DNA of 64,000 bases from DASTYK01 sp964384585. Its GTDB lineage: Bacteria > Gemmatimonadota > Gemmatimonadetes > Longimicrobiales > RSA9. Shown piece by piece: positions 46,101 through 53,895 of the stretch. The DNA is taken from the NCBI GenBank assembly GCA_964384585.1, contig CAYLME010000001.1, positions 15,086-79,085 on the forward strand, in the 5' to 3' direction. The translations under genes and the position numbers were made by a program. Each line of letters starts with the position of its first letter. The stretch's first letter is position 1. Below the pieces are notes generated by a model that saw only the letters and a program-made list of their open reading frames with translations, did not search any database and was not told the DNA's origin.

Positions 46101-46423
46101 ACACGGCACTGGTCGAAGCCGGACGCGTGCGACTCCGGCCGATCATCATGACCACGGCCGCAATGATCTTCGGCATGCTGCCCATCGCACTCGCGATCGG
46201 TCAGGGCGGCGGATTCCGTGCACCCATGGCGCGCGCCGTGATCGGCGGGCTGATCACTTCGACGCTGCTCACGCTGATCGTGATTCCGGTAGCGTACACC
46301 TACTTCGATGACTTCGGCACCTGGCTGAAGCGACGACTGATGTCGGAGGAACGTGAGCGGGAGATCCACGAGGAGCAGGCGCATGCGGGACTGGCGCCGG
46401 AACCGGTGTGGGGCGGGGACTGA
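43160..46423 (+). CDS. RND multidrug efflux transporter (HAE1/AcrB family)
   Basis: 1087 residues, full-length AcrB-type pump. Seen: SIRRPIFTLMMMLGLIVLGLFSYNRLPIDQFPDVEIPVVAV, NPVEGVDRISSNSLEGASLIIVEFE, the TM4 proton-relay motif GILIDDAIVVIENIVRH, two porter domain repeats, and TM10-12 with LMGLVTKNAILLVDNANERR (Lys and Thr relay). The N-terminal 30 residues are disordered; the C-terminal 35 residues are charged. Drives proton-coupled export of hydrophobic or amphipathic compounds. Last gene of the GbsR-headed operon; a terminator follows after the assembly gap. Confidence 0.95.
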   Translation: MSHDNGSRDATPHGPTPPERGPTGADHQEALGGGLSGTSIRRPIFTLMMMLGLIVLGLFSYNRLPIDQFPDVEIPVVAVQTIYPGASPETIEREVTRPMEEAFNPVEGVDRISSNSLEGASLIIVEFELGRDNDQAAQDIRSRIEGIRRTLPQSIEEPIVSKFDFAAQPILSLALASNNLSVPDLTRLADEDVRRAIESVSGVGNVDVAGGLLREVRVFVDPTQLDAYGISTGEVIGALQRQNMEIPAGRVERGVSEELVRVTGRVQDASDFENVIVATRNGMPIRLSQVARVLDGTEEERSVALVNERRAVSLDVVKISGANTVQVADEVKELMGELQTTLPQGVELILVRDNSEVIRHSVEDVIFELILGAILTIIVVMLFLNDWKATVITSLALPVSVISAFILMNALGFTLNVLTLMGLSLSIGILIDDAIVVIENIVRHREMGEDHFTAAGLGTREIFLAVMATTLSIVAVFVPVAFMGGIIGRFFFQFGMTVAWAVLVSLFVSFTLTPMLSAWWGVEPQTAGQSKNPLSRLIARFNRWFDRLADRYRAVIEWALNHRRATLGIATASFVGAFLLFPFIGGGFMPESDEGAFAVAFETPEGSSLAYTESKARQMIDVLQQFEEIDYLYTTIGAGATGTVTTGNIYVALTGLGERDRSQQQLMVAAREALRPVFGVQTAIIAADNMAQKPLQVQIMGPDVDELQRLSDEVGERMAQIPGVVDIEQSLGQPRPEYRIDVNRDLASELGLDIGQIAATVQPLLAGQIATTWQDPSGEERDVVVQVAPEQRASVDNLESLPIATSTRSDLGAAATVPLGQIARIERGSAPAQIDRIDLARVATVSASLLPDLSVSEASAAVRAATAEIGEQNPAYQIRLGGETEQLEETAGYVIEAILLAIILIFLILASQFESLTQPFAIMLALPLSLVGVLLALLLTDDTLNMMSMIGVIMLMGLVTKNAILLVDNANERRSLGADRYTALVEAGRVRLRPIIMTTAAMIFGMLPIALAIGQGGGFRAPMARAVIGGLITSTLLTLIVIPVAYTYFDDFGTWLKRRLMSEEREREIHEEQAHAGLAPEPVWGGD

Positions 46424-46505
46424 TACTGCTGGAACAGCGGGCGTGGGTGGTGGGTGTCGCATGCGCTTTGCGCATGCTGGGTGGGGGCACGGCGGGTTGG
46501 ACTGC

Positions 46506-46634
46506 GGGTGAGGGGACTGCNNNNNNNNNNNNNNNNNNNNNNNNNNNNNNNNNNNNNNNNNNNNNNNNNNNNNNNNNNNNNNNNNNNNNNNNNNNNNNNN
46601 NNNNNNNNNNNNNNNNNNNNGGTGAGGGGACTGC
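46506..46634. repeat. Tandem repeat broken by an assembly gap of 100 N
   Basis: The 15-mer GGGTGAGGGGACTGC is present at 46506-46520, directly left of the N run (46521-46620), and its copy resumes directly right at 46621-46634. The gap is therefore almost certainly a collapsed tandem array. A 7-bp hairpin (46459-46465 with 46471-46477) lies upstream of it. True array length is unknown. Confidence 0.85.
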
Positions 46635-46643
46635 GGCGAGGGG

Positions 46644-46677
46644 CGGCGGGTCGAGTGATCGGCCCGCCGTTTTCTTT
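46644..46677 (+). terminator. Intrinsic terminator of the first RND operon
   Basis: 7-bp GC stem (46644-46650 with 46663-46669) followed by TTTTCTTTC. It lies 220 bp or more beyond the RND stop, past the gap. Confidence 0.7.
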
Positions 46678-46679
46678 CG

Positions 46680-48815
46680 TCAGTCCGCGTAGAGCGTGCG
46701 ATAGATATAGGTGTTGGTCTGGACGATCCGGACGTAGTCGCGGGTTTCGTCGAACGGGATGCGTTCGATGAACAGGTCGCGATCGGAGCGTTCCGGGAAG
46801 GAGCGCCAGCGGCCGAGGCGGCCGGCGCCGGCGTTGTAGGCGATCAGCACGTCCTCGACGCGACCGTTGTAGCTGCGCAGGTGGTCGGCCAGGATGACGG
46901 TGCCGATGCGGATGTTGATGGCCGGGTCGGTCAGCATCTCATCCTTGTAATTGCGGATGCCGAGACGCGCGGCGACGGCCTTGCCCGTGCGCGGCATGAC
47001 CTGCATCAGACCGATCGCGCCGGGGCCGCTCTTCGCCTTCGGGTTGAACAGCGACTCCTGGCGCATCAGCGCGACGACGAAGTACGGATCCAGCCCGTTC
47101 CGTCGGGCTTCGCGCTCGATCAGGTCGCGATAGGGGAACGGGTTGATAATGCGTAGCAGGCGCGCGTCGCGCGTGTCGCTGCTGCGCTCGATCGCGCGAC
47201 CGATCAGGACGGCACGCAGGTGCTCGCCGCGCTCGTGCAGCGCTTCGGCAAGGCTGTAGAGGACGTCGCGATGATCGATGTACTGCTCCTGCAGCCGGTC
47301 CAGCTCGTAGTTCGCGGCGTCGGTCATGCCGAGCGCGCTCAGCAGGTCGTAACGGAGCAGCGCATTGCGTGCACGCCGCGGCGTGTTCTCGTCGTTGGCG
47401 GTACCGGGCGCAATCGCCGGCTTCGGCGCATCCAGCAGTTCGGCCGCACGCATCCCGTAATACGTGAGCGGATCGAGCTTCAGCACGTTCTGCAGGAGTT
47501 CCTGCGCGCTCGAGGTGTCACCCGTGGAGCGGTGTGACAGAGCAGCCCAGAAATCGAGCCGCTGCCGCCGCACGCCCTTGCCGGGCGCTCCACTGAACGC
47601 ACTCGCCGCGGCGAGTGCCTCACCCGCCAGGTACTGCAGCGCACCGAAGCGCACGGCTGCTTCATGGCCGCGCGGCGACTCGGGGTCTGCTGAAGCACCG
47701 CGCCGGTAGAAATCGCGCGCGGCCGATGTGCGGCCGTCGTCATGCGCGATGTCGCCGAGCACGAAGAGCGCTTCTGCCGCGATCGGACCTTTGCCGTTTA
47801 CACGATCGATCGCCCGCGCCAGGGTCGCGCGTGCATTCGTCTCACGGCCGGCACGGTACTGTGCGCGTCCCGCGATCAGCAGCGCCTCGCCGGCCAGCTC
47901 CGGGGCCACCTGCAGTGCAGCCAGCCGCAGCATCCGCTGCTCGGCCCTCACGTTCTCACGTCGCTCGAACAGCGTACGACCGATCTGGAGGCGCAACGCA
48001 TTGCGGCCGTCGGCGGTACCGCCGCGACCCTCCAGGTACGCGTCCAGGTTGCTCAGCCCGCGATCGAGATTGCCGTGGCGCAGGTAGACGATGCCGATCC
48101 GCCGACGGTCGTCCAGCGTCAGCCCGCTCATCCCGGTCAACGCACGCATCGCATCGACGGTGCGCGTCGCACCAGGGAACGTGTCTGCCGCAGCGCGGAA
48201 AGCCGCCCGTGCGCCTGCCTGATCGCCAGCGAGCAGCAGCAGCTCGCCACGCGTGACGATCGCGTCCACGCGTTCGCCTGCCGGAACCGGATTCGCCGCC
48301 GTCGCGGCTTCGGCCGCACCACGCACGTCCTTTGCTTCGCGATGCGCACGCACCAGCGAGCGCCAGCCACGGTCACGGGCCAGCGCCTCGTCCGTCTCGG
48401 CGAGCAGCCGCTTCACGTCCGCCACGGAACCGGCGCGACCCGCAGCGTCCGCCGCGAGCAGCCGCGCCCAGTCGCCGAATGCAGGCAGGAGCGTCGCGAC
48501 CTGCTCGAAGCGCGCCGTTGCCTCGTTCAGGTTGCCCGCTTCGCGCGCACGAACACCCGCGCGCAACAGCACGAGCGCGCTGTCGCGATCCGCCGCATCA
48601 TTCGATGTGAGGAGGTATCGATCCAGATGGACCGGAGCCAACGGTGCCTCGGTGTGGACGGCCGCTTCGTCACTCGGAGGTATGACGCGCGAACCGCCCA
48701 ACCCGATGCCCAGAGCGAGGGCCGGCAGAACGAAACGAATCGCGTACGATCTGATCGTTCCGACCGAGGCCCGCCGGTTCCGGTTCTTCTTCACTGCCCT
48801 GCCACGCCGTTTCAC
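46680..48815 (-). CDS. Soluble lytic transglycosylase (Slt-type) with TPR-like domain
   Basis: 711 residues: N-terminal anchor (about 22-40 after a basic KRRGRAVKKNRNRR start), a long TPR-like superhelical part (residues 60-540), and a C-terminal goose-type lysozyme domain: NGLDPYFVVALMRQESLFNPKAKSGPGAIGLMQVMPRTG (catalytic Glu587), INIRIGTVILADHL and LIAYNAGAGRLGRWR. Cleaves peptidoglycan glycan strands to anhydromuropeptides. I start it at the GTG at 48815, which overlaps the USP stop by 4 nt (GTGA); a GTG at 48794 is the alternative. The doughnut-like TPR part is as in E. coli Slt70. Confidence 0.9.
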   Translation of the reverse strand: MKRRGRAVKKNRNRRASVGTIRSYAIRFVLPALALGIGLGGSRVIPPSDEAAVHTEAPLAPVHLDRYLLTSNDAADRDSALVLLRAGVRAREAGNLNEATARFEQVATLLPAFGDWARLLAADAAGRAGSVADVKRLLAETDEALARDRGWRSLVRAHREAKDVRGAAEAATAANPVPAGERVDAIVTRGELLLLAGDQAGARAAFRAAADTFPGATRTVDAMRALTGMSGLTLDDRRRIGIVYLRHGNLDRGLSNLDAYLEGRGGTADGRNALRLQIGRTLFERRENVRAEQRMLRLAALQVAPELAGEALLIAGRAQYRAGRETNARATLARAIDRVNGKGPIAAEALFVLGDIAHDDGRTSAARDFYRRGASADPESPRGHEAAVRFGALQYLAGEALAAASAFSGAPGKGVRRQRLDFWAALSHRSTGDTSSAQELLQNVLKLDPLTYYGMRAAELLDAPKPAIAPGTANDENTPRRARNALLRYDLLSALGMTDAANYELDRLQEQYIDHRDVLYSLAEALHERGEHLRAVLIGRAIERSSDTRDARLLRIINPFPYRDLIEREARRNGLDPYFVVALMRQESLFNPKAKSGPGAIGLMQVMPRTGKAVAARLGIRNYKDEMLTDPAINIRIGTVILADHLRSYNGRVEDVLIAYNAGAGRLGRWRSFPERSDRDLFIERIPFDETRDYVRIVQTNTYIYRTLYAD

Positions 48816-49240
48816 GCGCGGCCCGCTACTGCTTCCGCCGTACGCCTGATGGCGCTGTGCCGCGGTCCTACCAGCAGCACCGAATGCCTTGCGTGGAGCG
48901 TCAGACGCTCGGCCGTCGTGCCTACCGACAACGGCTGATAGCCGGACGAACCATGACTGCCAACCACCAGCAACGCGGGCCGACAGCGGTCCGCATACCG
49001 CGCCAGCTCCGCCCACGCACTGCCGAATCGCACGTCCAGCGCATCCTCGGCCATCGCGGCTTCATCCAGCCAGCCGCGCGCAGCGCTCGATGGCCGCCAG
49101 GTCTGCGACGATCCCGATTCGACCACGTGGACGACCCGGACACCACAGCCGAGCAACTCGGCCAGCCGCCGCGCTTCTTCCAGCGCCGCCGCGGACCCGG
49201 GCGAAAAATCCGTCCCGACGAGCACACATCCCTCGTCCAC
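48812..49240 (-). CDS. Universal stress protein (UspA family)
   Basis: 142 residues: VLVGTDFSPGSAAALEEARRLAELLGCGVRVVHVVE (first Rossmann strand and helix) and VVGSHGSSGYQPLSVGTTAERLTLHARHSVLLVGP (the G-x2-G-x9-G-S/T ATP-binding pattern). It probably binds ATP. The start is the GTG at 49240 with GGAGGTG just upstream; upstream in-frame codons reach 49330 but encode Arg-rich sequence. It is translationally coupled to the Slt gene (GTGA overlap), an unusual pairing. Confidence 0.85.
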   Translation of the reverse strand: MDEGCVLVGTDFSPGSAAALEEARRLAELLGCGVRVVHVVESGSSQTWRPSSAARGWLDEAAMAEDALDVRFGSAWAELARYADRCRPALLVVGSHGSSGYQPLSVGTTAERLTLHARHSVLLVGPRHSAIRRTAEAVAGRA

Positions 49241-49348
49241 AGTCCACCTCCCGCGTCTGCGCTCACGCGACGTGCGTGACACGTCCCTATAAGCAACGCA
49301 CGGACCATAGTGTAAATTGCGGTCCCACAACGCTTTACATTAACAGTC

Positions 49349-49379
49349 AAAAATGCGGAGTGCGGCGTTACGCCACACT
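49349..49379 (-). terminator. Candidate terminator of the NtrC-type regulator gene
   Basis: 4+4 bp stem with one C/A mismatch (AGTG-C-GGCG, TTA loop) at 49359-49379, then on the minus strand CCGCATTTTTG with five T. It lies about 80 nt past the regulator stop. The rest of 49241-49458 is AT-richer and probably holds the USP promoter (TTGACT on the minus strand near 49348) but no clear -10. Confidence 0.45.
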
Positions 49380-49458
49380 GGAGGCAGATTCCGGCAGAGA
49401 ATGCGGCGAATCGGCATGTGGCGAGGTGCTACACGCTGGGGCATAGCGGGGCAGCCGT

Positions 49459-50823
49459 TTATTCCTCGCGGTACTCCTCCAGCTTGCGGTATAGCGTCTT
49501 CCTGTCCAGGCCGAGGATCTCTGCAGCGCGCGACTTGTTGCCGCCGGTGGACCGCAGCACCTCGAGGATGTAATCGCGCTCGAGTTCACGGAGCGGCAGG
49601 AGTCGTCGCGATGCCTCGGCGACCCTCGAAGCCGTGGTCGCGGCGTCCTGGACGCGCTGCGGCAGGTCGTCGGGGTGGATCTCGCCGGTCACGGAGAGTG
49701 CTGCGGCGCGCTCGATGGTATTGCGGAGTTCGCGGACGTTGCCCGGCCACGCGTGAGCGCTCAGCAGCGCCATCGCGGCGGGTGCGATGGTGCGGCCTGC
49801 TGCGAAGTGTTCGGCAAGAAGCGGAATGTCGGCCGGGTGTTCGCGGAGCGGCGGCATGTGGATGTGCAGCACATTGAGCCGCCAGTAGAGGTCGGAGCGG
49901 AAGAGACCGTCGTCCACGCGCTGTTCGATGTCGCGGTTGGTCGCGGCGATGATACGCACGTCGACACTGCGCGACGCCGTTGCACCGACCCTGCGCACCT
50001 CGCCGGCTTCGAGTGCGCGCAGCAGCTTGGGCTGCAAGGGCGCAGGCATCTCGGCGATCTCGTCGAGGAACAGTGTCCCGCCGTCGGCCACCTCGAACAG
50101 CCCCGGCTTGTCGCGGTCGGCACCACTGAAGGCGCCCCGCACGTGACCGAACAGCTCGGACTCGAGCAGGTTCTCGGGCAGTGCTGCGCAGTTGACGGCA
50201 ACGAATGCCTTGCGGCCGGATGCGTGGTGCAGACCGCGCGCAACGAGCTCCTTGCCGGTGCCGCTCTCGCCGGTCACGAGCACGGGCAGATCGGAGGTCG
50301 CGGCGCGTGCGATGAGGGCATAGACCTCCTGCATCGCGCGGCTCGCGCCGACGAATCCGGGCGGTGCCTCCGGCCGGCCACGTCGCGCGCGTGCGATCTC
50401 GCGGCGCATGCGGCTCTCGTCGAGGGCCCGATCGATCGCGAGCAGCAGCTCATCGGATCCGAACGGTTTCGTCAGGTAGTCGTGCGCGCCGGATTTCACC
50501 AGCTCGATCGCGGAATCGATCGCGCCGAACGCAGTGATGATGATGACATTCAGCTCGGGCCGATGCGTGCGCACTTCGCGCAGCAGCTGTTGTCCGCGCA
50601 TGCCGGGCAGGACCAGGTCGGTGATGACCAGGTCTGCGTCTTCCTGAGCGCCGAGTGCTGCGAGTGCGTCGTCCGCGGTCGCGAACGTCGTTACCTCATA
50701 CCCCGCCTCGGCGACCACCTCGCCGAGGTACTGCCGCAGCTCCCGGTCGTCCTCGACGATGATGATGCGTTCCGCCGGCGTCGTCGCTGCGGACTCCGCC
50801 TGCGCAGTCGAACGCGCGTTCAC
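49459..50823 (-). CDS. NtrC-family sigma-54-dependent response regulator
   Basis: 454 residues: receiver domain (phospho-acceptor Asp69 in VITDLVLPG), AAA+ domain with Walker A GESGTGKE (185-192), Walker B GGTLFLDEI, R-finger region, and a Fis-type HTH at the C-terminus (LRSTGGNKSRAAEILGLDRKTLYRKLEEY). The sigma-54 contact loop reads GAFSGA (230-235) rather than GAFTGA. It activates sigma-54 promoters when phosphorylated, probably by the adjacent kinase (GTGA overlap with its stop). Divergent from the second RND operon, its most likely target. Confidence 0.93.
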   Translation of the reverse strand: MNARSTAQAESAATTPAERIIIVEDDRELRQYLGEVVAEAGYEVTTFATADDALAALGAQEDADLVITDLVLPGMRGQQLLREVRTHRPELNVIIITAFGAIDSAIELVKSGAHDYLTKPFGSDELLLAIDRALDESRMRREIARARRGRPEAPPGFVGASRAMQEVYALIARAATSDLPVLVTGESGTGKELVARGLHHASGRKAFVAVNCAALPENLLESELFGHVRGAFSGADRDKPGLFEVADGGTLFLDEIAEMPAPLQPKLLRALEAGEVRRVGATASRSVDVRIIAATNRDIEQRVDDGLFRSDLYWRLNVLHIHMPPLREHPADIPLLAEHFAAGRTIAPAAMALLSAHAWPGNVRELRNTIERAAALSVTGEIHPDDLPQRVQDAATTASRVAEASRRLLPLRELERDYILEVLRSTGGNKSRAAEILGLDRKTLYRKLEEYREE

Positions 50824-52301
50824 ACGACCTCCTGCGCGAGCGTGGCGGGCAGCGTCACGCGGAACACTGCGCCACGCGTGCCATCGCGCACGCTGTTGAA
50901 CGCCTCGATATGGCCGCCATGTTCTTCGACGATGCTGCGGGCCACCGCGAGTCCGAGCCCGGTACCGGTCTCGTCGGCCTTCGTGGTGACGAAAGGATCG
51001 AAGATCGCCTCGAGAATGTTGTCGTCGATGCCCCCTGCATTGTCCTCCACGTCGATGGTGACACCGGCGGCTGTGTCGGCCTGCACGTGAAGCCTCAGCT
51101 GGGGATCCTCACGGCCGCGCAGCGCCTGCAGCGCGTTCAGCAGCAGGTTGATGAACACCTGGTGCAGCAGGTCGGCGTCGCCATGGACGGCAACGTCCGT
51201 GCTTCCGGTGCGCTGCACTGTCACGCGGTCCGCATTGATCTCCGCCGCGAGGAACTCGAGCAGGTCGTCCAGCAGCCGGTCGAGGCTGAGCGTGTCCATC
51301 CGTGGTTCGCGGCGGCGCGCGTAGTCGAGCAGGTTGCGCACGATGTGCGTGATCCTCTCGATCTGGGCGCTGATGATGCGAAGGTTTCGCTCCGTCCCGG
51401 ATTCGTGCTCACGTTTGAGCAGCATCTCCGCGCGTCCGCGGATCACGTGCAGCGGCGCCGCGATCTCGTGGGCCAGTCCTGCCGCCAGCGTTCCGAGCGC
51501 AGCCATCTTCTCCGTCTCGCGCAGCCGTCGCTCGAGTGCGAGCCGCTCCTCGGCCTCCCGCTCGATCCGGCCGCGCGCCGCTTCGAGCCGGTCCGCCATG
51601 TCATTGAACTCGCGCGCCAGCACACCCAGCTCGCCGGGCCCGACCCGCTTGTCGATGCGGTGCGCAAGCTCGCCGCTGCCGAGCGCGCGTACTCCGGTCA
51701 CGAGACGATCGAGCGGCCGCGCCACCAGTCGCTGGACCAGCCACAGGATCAGAACGGTCATCGCTACGGCCAGCAGCGCGGTGCTCAGGATGTAGCGCTC
51801 CCGGGTCTGTCGCTTCTCGGCCTCCACGAACGCGAGCGTCTGGGCGACCTCGATGGCACCGACGATCTCGCCGTCCTGGCGCAGGGCCCGGACCACGGAG
51901 TAGACGCGTTCCCCCTCGAAATCGCGCAGCAGCACCTCGCGGCTACCGGTCGCCACCACCGCCTGGACCGACTGGAGTGGCGCAGTGCGCAGTGAATCGA
52001 CGGTCTGGGAGACGAGTCGGACGCGCGCCGCGGTGTCGTATACGACGACACCGTAGATGGTCGGCTCCTGCGTGATTCGGTCGATGATCGCCTGCATCTC
52101 GGGGTCGCTGCCGCTGCGGGCGGCCGCCTCGAGCGCGAGACCGAGCGCGACGGCATAGGCATTCGTCTCGCGGCGAGCCTCCTCCGTCAGCGTCTTCTCG
52201 CGCTGCCGTTGGGACTGCCATGTGCCGAACGCCATGACGGCGACGACCGTCGCCAGCAGCGGCAGCAGCAGTCGCGTTCCGAGTCGTATCCCCTGTCGCA
52301 C
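50820..52301 (-). CDS. Membrane sensor histidine kinase (NtrB/ZraS-like)
   Basis: 493 residues: TM1 (about 11-27), a periplasmic single-domain sensor (about 30-168), TM2 (171-190), HAMP (190-243), HisKA with H-box LAHEIAAPLHVI (His278), and HATPase_c (N-box NLLLNALQAL, G1 DNAGGID, G2 GTGLGLAVARSIVEEHGG). Periplasmic region has VRLVSQTVDSL and REVLLRDFEGERVYSVVRAL, a single-Cache-like fold. Forms a two-component system with the downstream NtrC-type regulator. GTG start. Ligand unknown, but efflux substrates or envelope stress are likely, from the divergent RND operon. Confidence 0.93.
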   Translation of the reverse strand: MRQGIRLGTRLLLPLLATVVAVMAFGTWQSQRQREKTLTEEARRETNAYAVALGLALEAAARSGSDPEMQAIIDRITQEPTIYGVVVYDTAARVRLVSQTVDSLRTAPLQSVQAVVATGSREVLLRDFEGERVYSVVRALRQDGEIVGAIEVAQTLAFVEAEKRQTRERYILSTALLAVAMTVLILWLVQRLVARPLDRLVTGVRALGSGELAHRIDKRVGPGELGVLAREFNDMADRLEAARGRIEREAEERLALERRLRETEKMAALGTLAAGLAHEIAAPLHVIRGRAEMLLKREHESGTERNLRIISAQIERITHIVRNLLDYARRREPRMDTLSLDRLLDDLLEFLAAEINADRVTVQRTGSTDVAVHGDADLLHQVFINLLLNALQALRGREDPQLRLHVQADTAAGVTIDVEDNAGGIDDNILEAIFDPFVTTKADETGTGLGLAVARSIVEEHGGHIEAFNSVRDGTRGAVFRVTLPATLAQEVV

Positions 52302-52581
52302 GTCAGCAACCTAGTCGCTCCGCGCCACGAATTCACGCCGGGCGCCCCCGCAGCACGCCCCGACGGGGGCGAAGCCCACGGTCAGGCACCGGTCGTCGCA
52401 GGTCCGAGGCGCCAGCGGCCGGTTCCCAGGGGGCCACGGCGTCCGGGTTCGCAGCGCCCGAACCGCGGTCCGTCCCAGCCGTTCCGGGCGCCCGCCCCAC
52501 CCAACGCTCGGCCCGCTTCACGCGTCGTACATTGGGCGGGCTTCAACCCGCGTGATTCATTCTGACTTCGTGGTGTTCCCG
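52302..52581. promoter_or_regulatory. Divergent promoter region of the two-component system and the second RND operon
   Basis: 280 bp without a gene, very GC-rich. A 5-bp inverted repeat GCGGG-CTTCAA-CCCGC (52536-52551) lies 30-46 nt before the TolC start and could be an operator. I looked for a sigma-54 GG-N10-GC element on the plus strand and did not find a convincing one. Confidence 0.4.
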
Positions 52582-53895
52582 ATGCGATCCGGATCCGGAC
52601 GACGTCGCGGCTGGTATGCGACGCTCGTCCCTTTGCTCATAGCCCTACCGGCGTCAGCGCAGGACGTCCCCGTAGCCGCGCGCACGGTCTCGTTGCGTGA
52701 GGCGCTCGATCTGGCGCGTGCGAGCGCGCCATCGATGATCGCGGCGCAGACCGCAGTCGACATTGCCGGGGCGAACCAGCTCCAGACCCGCGGCTCGCTG
52801 CTGCCTACCGTGAATGCGAGCAGCTCCTTCTCGAACTCGAGCAACCAGCGCTTCGACCAGAACACGGGCCGACTCGTTTCCCAGAACTACTCCGCTGCGC
52901 TGCAGGCGGGCTACGACATCTTCACCGGCGGTCGCAGGGTAGCGCAGCTGCGCGGCGCCAGTGCGGACGTCGATGCTGCGGAGGCGAACCGGCGCGCCGA
53001 GTGGTTCGCGACCACGCTGGTCACCACGCGTGCCTTCTACGGCGCGGCCGCGGCCGATGACATCGTCCGTTCCGCATCCCAGCGGCTCGAGCGTGCGCGC
53101 CAGCAGCTGTCGTTCGCGCAGACACGCCTCGAAGTCGGAACGGCGACGCAGTCGGACGTGCTGCGTGCTGAGCTCGAGGTCGGCAACGCGGAACTGGCGC
53201 TGATCGACGCGCAGACGTCGCTGCGCAGCGCGATGCTGCAGCTGGGCCGGCTGACGGGCGTCGCGGAGGCGGTCGCCGCCGAGCCGGCCGCACTGCCCAC
53301 CGAGGCGCCGCCCCTGCCGCCGACCGGTGAGCTGATCCGGCGGGCGTTGGCAGGGTCGCCCGACGTGCTCGCCGCGGAAGCGGAGCTCGACAGCCGCTCG
53401 GCCGACCGGCTCGAGTCGCGTCTCGCCTATGTGCCGACCCTCCGGATAACCGGGGGGTATGACTGGTTCTCCTTCGACTTTCCGCCGGATGAGCAGTCGT
53501 GGAACCTGCGACTGACGGCATCCATGCCGTTGTTCAACAATTTCGGCCGCGAAGCAGCGGTGCAGCGGGCGAATGCGAACCGGCGAGTGGCCGAAGCGCG
53601 GGCGCGTGACACGCAGATTGCGGTGCGCGCTGCGGTCGACGCCGCGGCCAGTGAGGTCCTGGCAGCGGAGCGTCGCGTCACGATCGCCGATCGCGCGGTG
53701 GAGCTTGCACGCGAGGACCTGCGCGTCCAGGAGGAGCGCTACCAGATCGGCGCCGCGACGATCCTCGATCTGCAGACGTCGCAGGTCGCGCTGACAGACG
53801 CCGAGATTGCGGCAGTACGCACACGACAGGATCTCGGCACCGCCGTCGCACAGCTCGAGGCGGTGCTGGGTGAGACGATAACGGAGGCAAGGTGA
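52582..53895 (+). CDS. TolC family outer-membrane efflux protein
   Basis: 437 residues: signal ending IALPASAQ, then OEP repeats: SLREALDLARASAPSMIAAQTAVDIAGANQLQTRGSLLPTVNAS, RAEWFATTLVTTRAFYGAAAADDIVRSASQRLERARQQLSFAQTRLEVGTATQSDVLRAELEVGNAEL, strand WNLRLTASMPLFNNFGRE, and ATILDLQTSQVALTDAEIAAVRTRQDLGTAVAQLEAVLGE. Close in layout to the TolC at 32436-33782. The ATG at 52582 is chosen to give a proper signal peptide; a GTG at 52552 is possible. Its stop overlaps the adaptor start by 4 nt (GTGA). Confidence 0.92.
   Translation: MRSGSGRRRGWYATLVPLLIALPASAQDVPVAARTVSLREALDLARASAPSMIAAQTAVDIAGANQLQTRGSLLPTVNASSSFSNSSNQRFDQNTGRLVSQNYSAALQAGYDIFTGGRRVAQLRGASADVDAAEANRRAEWFATTLVTTRAFYGAAAADDIVRSASQRLERARQQLSFAQTRLEVGTATQSDVLRAELEVGNAELALIDAQTSLRSAMLQLGRLTGVAEAVAAEPAALPTEAPPLPPTGELIRRALAGSPDVLAAEAELDSRSADRLESRLAYVPTLRITGGYDWFSFDFPPDEQSWNLRLTASMPLFNNFGREAAVQRANANRRVAEARARDTQIAVRAAVDAAASEVLAAERRVTIADRAVELAREDLRVQEERYQIGAATILDLQTSQVALTDAEIAAVRTRQDLGTAVAQLEAVLGETITEAR

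Noticed and set aside
49241..49458. tRNA-like or promoter structure in the AT-richer gap
   Set aside because: TGTAAA-N17-TTTACA looks like an inverted repeat, but no cloverleaf or -10 at proper spacing from TTGACT could be found.
52302..52581. Sigma-54 promoter ahead of the second TolC
   Set aside because: A GGCACC...TCGC string was inspected, but GG and GC are spaced 11 rather than 10 nt and the flanks do not match.
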